In this document: positions 6,260-11,818 of the stretch, one piece after another | Numbering within the stretch: position 1 is the first letter of the stretch | How the letters are laid out: each line of letters starts with the position of its first letter | Origin: Porticoccaceae bacterium | GTDB lineage: Bacteria > Pseudomonadota > Gammaproteobacteria > Pseudomonadales > Porticoccaceae | DNA length: 11,818 bases | Direction of reading: 5' to 3' | Assembly: GCA_002591625.1 (NCBI GenBank) | Contig: PCDB01000031.1 | Span: 50,905 to 62,722, forward strand | The notes under the pieces: model-generated | Told to the model about the DNA's origin: nothing | Seen by the model: the letters and a program-made list of their open reading frames with translations, nothing else | The model's database searches: none | Position numbers and translations under genes: made by a program

Positions 6260-7363
6260 TTAAACTAGATCGGACAGAGGGTGCTTCTCCGCTGACCATG
6301 GGCTCTCAAAAAAGGGTTCGACCATTTCTGCCGTTACTTGATCAATCCTGCTGGGATTCCATTGTGGTTTTAGATCTTTGTCGATAACCAGTGCTCGGAT
6401 TCCCTCCACCGTTTCACTGGTGACTCCAGAACGACCAAGATGTTCAGTGTAGAAGCAGTTATGTACTAAGACTCTTTCCATTCGAAGGTCATCCGCTAGG
6501 CTCATGGTTCTTGCGCGTCGAATTTGGGCTAACGTCACATGCAGCATGAGCGGTGAGCGCTGCATCAAAACTGATAACACCTCGGCAGGCCAGCCTTCAC
6601 CCATGTTTGAAAGGCTATCAACCATTTCTTGAATCGAATTCATTGCAAACACGTTATTTATCCGGCCGTCCCACCATTTCGGCCAGCTCTCAACAGGAGA
6701 TTGGTTTTCAAGCTGAGACTTGAGATGGGATAGCCTGTCATCCACGCCACGGATAGATGAATCGCTCAGATTTTTCCATAATTGGTCAAGGCTCTCACTA
6801 TCTACAACATGGTCGGCGAGGCCAGCGAATAGGGAATCGTTTCCAATAAGTAATTGGCCAGTGAGACCCAGGTATTCCCCGAGATTACCGGGGCACCTAC
6901 TTAAAAAAAACCCCCCCCCTACATCGGGAAAAAATCCAATATTTGTCTCTGGCATTGCCATTTTGGTGCGCTCGGTGACGATGCGCAGGGAGGCGCCTTG
7001 AGAAATGCCCATTCCGCCGCCCATTACGATGCCATCAAGAAATGCAATGTATGGTTTTGGGTAGGTGAATATTAGGTGGTTAAGGCGATATTCTGCTGTG
7101 AAAAACTCGTCCAGTTGATTGTCACCACTGCAACCGGCCATATGAAAAAAGCGAATGTCACCTCCAGCACAGAAGTTACCGAACGGTCCTTTTTTTGTGG
7201 AACCGCGGATGGCGACGGCTTGAACAGATGAATTTGCTTTCCAGATGGAGAGTAGGCGACCTAATTCATTCACCATTTCGAGTGACAGTGCATTGAGAGC
7301 TTCGTGTCTATTGAGTGTAATGAAGCCCACCCCGGATCGGATTTCGGATAATATATGTTTCAA
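6260..7363 (-). CDS. 3-hydroxyisobutyryl-CoA hydrolase-like enzyme (enoyl-CoA hydratase/isomerase superfamily)
   Basis: A 367-residue crotonase-fold protein of the HIBYL-CoA hydrolase type, which removes CoA from 3-hydroxyisobutyryl-CoA in valine breakdown. Visible marks are 'LNALSLEMV' (23-31), the oxyanion-hole CAGGD (65-69) and MGGGMG (114-119), and 'AMPETNIGFFPDVGGGFFLSR' in two parts (136-147, 148-156). E139 and D147 sit at the same spacing as the catalytic Glu/Asp pair of human HIBCH. The C-terminal half ('RSPLMLHVTLAQIRRA', 'EGIRALVIDKDLKPQW') is specific to this subgroup and argues against a plain enoyl-CoA hydratase. The start is TTG, supported by AGGGA 8 bases upstream (7372-7376). 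The coding sequence carries an unusual G9T8 tract (6903-6919), in frame as written. No other valine genes are nearby, so substrate rests on family resemblance. Confidence 0.88.
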   Translation of the reverse strand: MKHILSEIRSGVGFITLNRHEALNALSLEMVNELGRLLSIWKANSSVQAVAIRGSTKKGPFGNFCAGGDIRFFHMAGCSGDNQLDEFFTAEYRLNHLIFTYPKPYIAFLDGIVMGGGMGISQGASLRIVTERTKMAMPETNIGFFPDVGGGFFLSRCPGNLGEYLGLTGQLLIGNDSLFAGLADHVVDSESLDQLWKNLSDSSIRGVDDRLSHLKSQLENQSPVESWPKWWDGRINNVFAMNSIQEMVDSLSNMGEGWPAEVLSVLMQRSPLMLHVTLAQIRRARTMSLADDLRMERVLVHNCFYTEHLGRSGVTSETVEGIRALVIDKDLKPQWNPSRIDQVTAEMVEPFFESPWSAEKHPLSDLV

Positions 7364-7371
7364 GTTAATGG

Positions 7372-7376
7372 TCCCT
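7372..7376 (-). promoter_or_regulatory. Ribosome-binding site deciding a TTG start
   Basis: AGGGA on the - strand lies 8 bases before the TTG at 7361-7363. No in-frame ATG or GTG is better placed, so this site fixes the unusual start of the hydrolase gene. Confidence 0.6.
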
Positions 7377-7419
7377 ATATATTTCGAGAATCTAAATTGA
7401 TTGCCCAGCGGAATCAGTC

Positions 7420-7453
7420 AAAAAAGTAAAAGATAACGGTAAACCTGTTCTTT
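7420..7453 (-). terminator. Probable terminator at the end of the crt-blh-idi operon
   Basis: Read on the - strand, an imperfect hairpin (AAAG, AAC, bulge, GG, loop TTTA, CC, GTT, CTTT) is followed by TTTTACTTTTTT (complement of 7420-7431). It lies 50 bases beyond the idi stop and before the hydrolase gene. The stem is interrupted, so the call is moderate; the T-rich tail is its best support. The rest of the 139-base gap (7364-7502) shows no convincing promoter. Confidence 0.4.
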
Positions 7454-7502
7454 GCATCACTCTCTATGTGTGTATCCTTTGCCGACTCAAGGTATAGTTG
7501 AA

Positions 7503-8528
7503 CTAGCCCCTTGGTTCCAGCTTTGCTTGGCTCAGGGCATCGAGATTTGCACTACCCGTTAAAAACATTGCACGCCGGAGTTGTTCGTTTATGATATTTA
7601 TTTTTTCGATTACATCTTCTGAGGAACGGATAGCTGGCTCCAGAAAAGGTTGTGCCATAGCAACCATGCTGGCACCCAACCTGATGCTACGAGCCACATC
7701 GAGCCCATGTCGAATCCCACCGGAACCAATCACTTGAAGATCTATGGCTTCATCGATGCCACTGATGTCACTTAAGGGTGGCAGGAGATCAAAAGTTCGC
7801 ATGCCCCAGGTGAGAAATGGTTGCATTATCTCTCGCTCTCGCGAAGAGGGATTACGGGCTAGCTCGATGCTCGCCCAATTCGTTCCACCGCAGCCTGCGG
7901 TTTCAATATATCTGACACCTGCATCTATCAGACTCCGAGCTGCAGTTGGTCCAATACCGGCGCCAACCTCTTTAACGATTATGGGCACATCTAGTTTGAG
8001 GCAACAGATTTCGATGGCGCGCAAAACTCCAGTCCAATTATGGTCACCTGATGGTTGCGCTAATTCTTGAAGCGGATTCAGATGAATTATCAAAGCATTT
8101 GCTGAGATTGTTTCGATAGCTGATTGCGCCAGTGTTAGGCCACCTTTTGCTAATTGAGTTGCTCCCAAGTTGCCCAACAATATAGCGTTGGGCGCCCACC
8201 GTCGTGCGTTTTGCTGGAGATTAAGCTCAATAGCGGCTCTTTGGGAACCCAGAGCCATAGGGATCATGCAATATTCGGCTGCTTCGGCTAAGTGACGATT
8301 TATAGCTTCTCCCTCATCACAACCTCCCGTCATCGCGCCAATAATGACAGGAGATTTACAATACTGACCGAGAAAAGTACACGTCATATCGATGGATTGG
8401 AGATCCAGCTCCGGGAGGGCGATGTGTTCAAAACGAACGTGTTCAAACTCTGAATCCATAGACATTTGATGACTTGGTTGGCGAGCAAGGTCAATATGGT
8501 CTTGTTTTCTTCTTCGGATATCAGTCAT
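7503..8528 (-). CDS. fni: Type 2 isopentenyl-diphosphate delta-isomerase
   Basis: An FMN- and NADPH-dependent enzyme that interconverts IPP and DMAPP, balancing the two C5 units for carotenoid synthesis. The length, 341 residues, is normal. Numbered from a possible TTG four codons earlier (8540), the signatures are RKQDHI (11-16), AMTGG (69-73), GSQR (98-101), the 'LNPLQE' Asn/Gln substrate region (154-159), KEVGAGI (190-196), GGTNWA (218-223, usually GGTSWA), and the phosphate/flavin loop GSGGIRHGLDVA (272-283). I choose the ATG at 8526-8528 because it overlaps the blh stop as ATGACTGA and begins 'MTDIRRRKQDHIDL', like other family members. It is the last gene of the carotenoid-retinal operon, and a probable terminator follows. 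It is unrelated to the Nudix-type Idi1. Confidence 0.93.
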   Translation of the reverse strand: MTDIRRRKQDHIDLARQPSHQMSMDSEFEHVRFEHIALPELDLQSIDMTCTFLGQYCKSPVIIGAMTGGCDEGEAINRHLAEAAEYCMIPMALGSQRAAIELNLQQNARRWAPNAILLGNLGATQLAKGGLTLAQSAIETISANALIIHLNPLQELAQPSGDHNWTGVLRAIEICCLKLDVPIIVKEVGAGIGPTAARSLIDAGVRYIETAGCGGTNWASIELARNPSSREREIMQPFLTWGMRTFDLLPPLSDISGIDEAIDLQVIGSGGIRHGLDVARSIRLGASMVAMAQPFLEPAIRSSEDVIEKINIINEQLRRAMFLTGSANLDALSQAKLEPRG

Positions 8529-9336
8529 TTTGCCGATCAATCATGTCAACGAGGATCATATGGGGTACCGTAAGCGAGGCTAATCCAATAAATGTCAATT
8601 GTATCAGCAGAGAATCGAAATCTATGCCACCAGCTGTATGCAGCCAGGCCATCAAAAGCAAGGCAATGATCCAAGCCGTCGTGGTATAGGCTGCAGCTTC
8701 CAAAAAGCATCTCCTCTGATCATTGGGCGCTAGGCTTCTCCATATTCTTAGGCTATGTTGGGGGCTGTGAACGAAGCAAAAATAGATCGCAAAGCTAACT
8801 AATGGATCTAACCAGAAGAACATCATCAATAAAATTCCCAGAAGAACGGCGCTTCGCCACCATTCTTTTACGAGGGAAGCATAGACTAGGTAAACAATGA
8901 CGACCAGTAACCACGGTACTATGAGGTAGCCAATGCCGCCAAGAATTTCAAGTGCATTAGTTTCCCCAACTAGGATATTGAATAGCGGGAGAACCAGTTC
9001 GGGATGTAATCCGGGAATTGCGATGCATACAAGACCGCTATGCGCGGTTAAAGGAAGAAAGCATTGCCATTGCCATGGTTTGGTAACAGAACGTATATCA
9101 CTGCTGCCAAAGTGGATTGCCGAAATAAACAGAAAAAGCGCTAGGATAATTCCAGGGGCAGACAACCATGCAACAGCTACTAATGCGGCCAAGAGGACGT
9201 ACGATGCGTGAAATGCCAGCGTGCTTCGCTTCAGAATAGCCCATCCTGTCCTTCGAGCCACTGCTCCGTCAAATCCGCCGTGTGGAACGCCAGCGATCAA
9301 GATACCGGCGATTGCAATGTAATCCCAGCTAGACAC
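8521..9336 (-). CDS. blh: Brp/Blh-type beta-carotene 15,15'-dioxygenase (retinal-forming)
   Basis: An integral-membrane iron enzyme that splits beta-carotene at its centre into two retinals, the chromophore of microbial rhodopsins. The 271 residues are mostly hydrophobic helices and hold the family's iron-ligand histidines in their expected contexts: PHGGFD (H19), AIHFGSSD (H75), FVHSPQH (H190, H194) and TVPHM (H259). The start is GTG at 9334-9336, overlapping the crtY stop as GTGTCTAG. A stop five codons upstream excludes a longer form, so the N-terminus before PHG is short (17 residues) for this family. GAGG lies about 10 bases before the GTG. Lying between crtY and idi, it draws directly on the beta-carotene made by the operon. 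Retinal production strongly implies a rhodopsin in the same genome. Confidence 0.94.
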   Translation of the reverse strand: MSSWDYIAIAGILIAGVPHGGFDGAVARRTGWAILKRSTLAFHASYVLLAALVAVAWLSAPGIILALFLFISAIHFGSSDIRSVTKPWQWQCFLPLTAHSGLVCIAIPGLHPELVLPLFNILVGETNALEILGGIGYLIVPWLLVVIVYLVYASLVKEWWRSAVLLGILLMMFFWLDPLVSFAIYFCFVHSPQHSLRIWRSLAPNDQRRCFLEAAAYTTTAWIIALLLMAWLHTAGGIDFDSLLIQLTFIGLASLTVPHMILVDMIDRQND

Positions 9337-10432
9337 TCCACATATGCCTCAAGAAAGGCGTTTTGGGCATGGATAAGATGACTCTGCCCCACTCACTGAA
9401 TGATGCTGTGCCGGTCATAAATCGAGCAAACTGCTCTCCATTTAGTGCGCCAGCCATTTGCATAAAGAGTTTTACTGACAATTCTGGGTGTTTTATTAAT
9501 ACCCTATTAAACAGTCTATCCATAAAAACAAGCTTAGCAGAAATTGGTGTAGGCACCTCATAACAACCCCGACTAATGCGTCCTGCGAGCTGCTTGGTTT
9601 GTTGTTGAATATAGTTGAAGGAATATCCAGACGATTGTCTGATGGTTCCGCTGGCAGCACCTATAGCCGAGGTTCTTGAATCTTGAGGTTGACAATTGTC
9701 CATTGGAATGACGCCCGACTCATATCCTATATCGCTTTCGACACTGATACCACGTTCGTTTAACCAATTATCAATAGTTTCAAGATACCATTGCTGTGGC
9801 TCTTTTGATTGAGAGATCATGGTTGATTCGATCAGTAGATGGGTGTCCGAAAATGGGAGCGCATAGATGAAGTGCAGCCCACGGGACTGATCGACACGAA
9901 AATCCATCAGGGTTACCGTATCGGATTCTGTTATCGGTTCCTTAGTGCGGATTTCGCGGCCCAAAAAATGTTGCATCATTCCGCCCGATTTTTTTTCAGG
10001 AGGCCGGCTATCGAATACATGGGCTGCGGTATATGTGATGTCTCCAGCCGAGAGAAATGCAACATTATTTTTGTAGTCTATTTTTTTCACGGCATTCCGA
10101 ACTAACTGGATTGTTGGGCTCAAGTTAGCCTTACAAAGCTTTAGATAATCAGATGCGCTGAGAGTGATGTAGTTTTGGGCAACACTTTCATGTACTACTT
10201 TTTTTTCGTGGTCAATTAATTGCCATCGTTTCCAAGTGCCTTTGCAAGCAGGTTTTAAAGCCTCCACATGCCGGCCTGAACCCCAAAAACTCCAGTGGCA
10301 ATCACGCTCTTCTTCGGTTTTAGGTTCAAATACTCGCACCTCAGCATGGGGGGCGAGATCGGCCAGATTGGCTGCTAGGCTCATACCTGCGCTGCCTCCC
10401 CCGATAATAGCTATATCAATCTGTGATGACAC
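9329..10432 (-). CDS. crtY: Lycopene beta-cyclase
   Basis: Cyclises both ends of lycopene to give beta-carotene, using a bound flavin without net oxidation. The protein has 367 residues, close to the usual 380-390 of proteobacterial CrtY. It opens with the dinucleotide-binding motif IIGGGSAG (9-16), then shows the cyclase marks FDSRP (140-144), MDFRV (176-180), 'LLIEST' (199-204, E202 matching the catalytic Glu of the FLEET-type motif) and 'GTIRQSSGYSFNYIQQQT' (262-279). The start is GTG at 10430-10432, overlapping crtB by 17 bases, with GAGGG 7 bases upstream (10440-10444). The downstream neighbour blh overlaps by 8 bases, so translation of crtB, crtY and blh is probably coupled. Confidence 0.95.
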   Translation of the reverse strand: MSSQIDIAIIGGGSAGMSLAANLADLAPHAEVRVFEPKTEEERDCHWSFWGSGRHVEALKPACKGTWKRWQLIDHEKKVVHESVAQNYITLSASDYLKLCKANLSPTIQLVRNAVKKIDYKNNVAFLSAGDITYTAAHVFDSRPPEKKSGGMMQHFLGREIRTKEPITESDTVTLMDFRVDQSRGLHFIYALPFSDTHLLIESTMISQSKEPQQWYLETIDNWLNERGISVESDIGYESGVIPMDNCQPQDSRTSAIGAASGTIRQSSGYSFNYIQQQTKQLAGRISRGCYEVPTPISAKLVFMDRLFNRVLIKHPELSVKLFMQMAGALNGEQFARFMTGTASFSEWGRVILSMPKTPFLRHMWSV

Positions 10433-11321
10433 CTGCTAGCCCTCGCAAAGGTGCGTGAAGTTTTGAATAGTGTGGGGGCACCTTCCTTGGGAGAAAGGCC
10501 CTTAGGCTTATAACAGAGAGAGCCAATTTATGAGTTTTGGACACCACGACTCGACCTTTCCACCATGCGAAATCACGCCATTTTAGAGTGTGCCCAATAG
10601 CTCTATATATGCGCAATGCAATAAGAATGGAAAAACGACATTTGAATGGCAAAAGGTGAATGCCTAATTTTGCGCTATCATAATACCTTTCGGCAAGGTG
10701 AAGCAGTTTCTTAACCGCCATAGCTATGTTTTCTTTTACCTCGGGTGATGCATCTTTCAAACTTTCGGGAGATAATTCTGTCTCGCTAAGACTCGTCCAC
10801 TCGCTTGGTATATACCGTCGCCCCATTTTCGCATCTTCAAGAACATCGCGGGCGATATTTGTAAGCTGCATAGCAATCCCAAGATCGATCGCAAAGCTAT
10901 CCGCACGTGCGTGTTTGCAATTTAGAATCCTGCACATCATGAGACCAACAGTCCCAGCAACGGCATGGCTGTATCGTAGTAGCTCTGTCGTGTTGCGAAA
11001 TCTAGCGGGCGTCTGATCGGCGAGCATTCCATCAATGAGTTCTCTTGCAGCGACCATAGGTATATTATTTTCTTTCGCCAATTGAATAAATTTGTCTACT
11101 TCTAAATCGCCGCTCTTTTTTCCAATCTCAAGAGTTTTTCTAATGATTGTCAACTCTCGGGCTTTCTCTTGCGTGTTGCCATCAGCGAGGTCATCAACAA
11201 ACCGGCAGAATTGGTATAGTTTAGCAGCTCTCAACGCCAACTTTTTGCCCAAAAAGAAACTGGCCCAATAAAAAGATTTACCGTGCTTTGCGAGGATCGC
11301 TTTTGCCGGCTCGTCATTCAT
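10416..11321 (-). CDS. crtB: Phytoene synthase
   Basis: Joins two geranylgeranyl diphosphates head to head to give 15-cis-phytoene, the first committed step to carotenoids. The 301-residue protein carries both magnesium-diphosphate aspartate motifs of the squalene/phytoene synthase family: 'CRFVDDLAD' (39-47, D43/D44/D47) and 'QLTNIARDVLED' (152-163, N155, R158, D159, D163), followed by 'GRRYIP'. The ATG lies 3 bases after the crtI stop, with GGA 7 bases before it, and the gene overlaps crtY by 17 bases at its other end. It is a soluble or membrane-associated enzyme. Its substrate needs a GGPP synthase (crtE), which is not in this window and would be expected to the right. Confidence 0.96.
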   Translation of the reverse strand: MNDEPAKAILAKHGKSFYWASFFLGKKLALRAAKLYQFCRFVDDLADGNTQEKARELTIIRKTLEIGKKSGDLEVDKFIQLAKENNIPMVAARELIDGMLADQTPARFRNTTELLRYSHAVAGTVGLMMCRILNCKHARADSFAIDLGIAMQLTNIARDVLEDAKMGRRYIPSEWTSLSETELSPESLKDASPEVKENIAMAVKKLLHLAERYYDSAKLGIHLLPFKCRFSILIALRIYRAIGHTLKWRDFAWWKGRVVVSKTHKLALSVISLRAFLPRKVPPHYSKLHAPLRGLAGVITD

Positions 11322-11324
11322 TAT

Positions 11325-11818
11325 TCATCCGCCAGAGCCCACCTCAGAGCCAGTAAGAAGTTCTTCCACTACTTTTGCTGAGCTTATAACTCCCGGTAAA
11401 CCTGCTCCAGGATGAGTTCCAGCTCCAGCATAGTAGAGGTTGTTGATTGAGCGATCGCGGTTATGATAACGAAAATAGGCTGACTGAGTCAGCCTGGGAG
11501 CAATAGAAAAACCTGCTCCATGTAATGAACGATAGTCTTTTTTGAAATCTTCAGGGGTCATCCAAAACATTTGATCGATCACCGATGGCAACTCGGGTAG
11601 TATCGAGTTGTCTAATGCGGTCACTATTTTGTCTGCCAACTCTGGCCCCATGGCATCCCAGTCAACTTGGCCCTCTAAATTTGGAACTGGGCAAAGCACA
11701 TAAAATGATTCGCAATTTTGAGGGGCGAAGCTTTTATCCGTCGCTGTGGGTCGATGCAGGTATAGTGAGAAATCGTCAGCAAGATGTTTTCTGTTAAAAA
11801 TATCGGCCAAATGCTCTT
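11325..11818 (-). CDS. crtI: Phytoene desaturase, C-terminal third (5' end cut by window edge)
   Basis: FAD-dependent desaturase that converts phytoene to lycopene. The frame stays open to the right edge (the TTG at 11810 is internal), so about 163 of roughly 490-510 residues are seen. The visible part is typical of CrtI: 'IFNRKHLADDFSLYLHRPTATD', 'CESFYVLCPVPNL', 'APRLTQSAYFRYHNRD' and the near-universal C-terminal FAD motif 'NLYYAGAGTHPGAGLPGVI' followed by 'SSAKV'. It ends in a TGA 3 bases before crtB and is the most upstream visible gene of the operon. The operon promoter therefore lies outside the window. The four-step lycopene-forming type is inferred from the presence of crtY. Confidence 0.95.
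   Translation of the reverse strand, partial: EHLADIFNRKHLADDFSLYLHRPTATDKSFAPQNCESFYVLCPVPNLEGQVDWDAMGPELADKIVTALDNSILPELPSVIDQMFWMTPEDFKKDYRSLHGAGFSIAPRLTQSAYFRYHNRDRSINNLYYAGAGTHPGAGLPGVISSAKVVEELLTGSEVGSGG

Noticed and set aside
6903..6919. Reading the A8C9 tract as a frameshift or pseudogene
   Set aside because: The hydrolase frame is continuous and motif-bearing on both sides at this length, so the gene is called intact.
6720..7001. 93-codon + strand frame opposite the hydrolase gene
   Set aside because: It is the complement of the conserved PET...FPDVGG region, and its Pro run comes from the poly-C tract.
7744..8070. 108-codon + strand frame opposite idi
   Set aside because: It is antisense to well-conserved isomerase motifs, with no supporting start context or homology I can recognise.

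Overview
The window looks like a chromosomal segment of a marine gammaproteobacterium, probably of the SAR92/OM60-NOR5 kind. The organism call is an inference from gene content (TonB receptor, CPXCG protein, carotenoid-retinal genes) and moderate base composition; no rRNA or other phylogenetic marker is present. Two convergent blocks meet at about 4529-4590.

Left block, + strand. The window opens inside a TonB-dependent outer-membrane receptor (1-990), which is followed by a good hairpin terminator. A short leader with nearly five copies of the heptamer ACTCAAC comes next. It precedes a large lipoprotein (1240-3921) with four PKD-type repeats, a carboxypeptidase-regulatory-like domain, a zinc-metallopeptidase domain (HEWGH plus SEGW) and a C-terminal beta domain. 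A small exported protein of unknown function (3938-4528) follows after 16 bases and is probably co-transcribed.

Right block, - strand, read from right to left. It begins with the distal part of a carotenoid/retinal operon: crtI (partial, cut by the window edge), crtB, crtY, blh and type 2 idi. The genes overlap by 8 or 17 bases or lie 3 bases apart. Together they supply and isomerise IPP/DMAPP (Idi), condense GGPP to phytoene (CrtB), desaturate it to lycopene (CrtI), cyclise it to beta-carotene (CrtY) and cleave that to retinal (Blh). This is the gene order typically found beside proteorhodopsin genes. The rhodopsin and crtE would lie beyond the right edge if they are present.

After a probable terminator come a 3-hydroxyisobutyryl-CoA hydrolase-like gene with an unusual G9T8 tract inside its coding sequence, a tiny CPXCG-type zinc-ribbon protein, and a complete bacterial cytochrome P450. 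These three are spaced apart and need not belong to the carotenoid operon. No tRNA, rRNA, CRISPR array, insertion sequence or integrase was seen.
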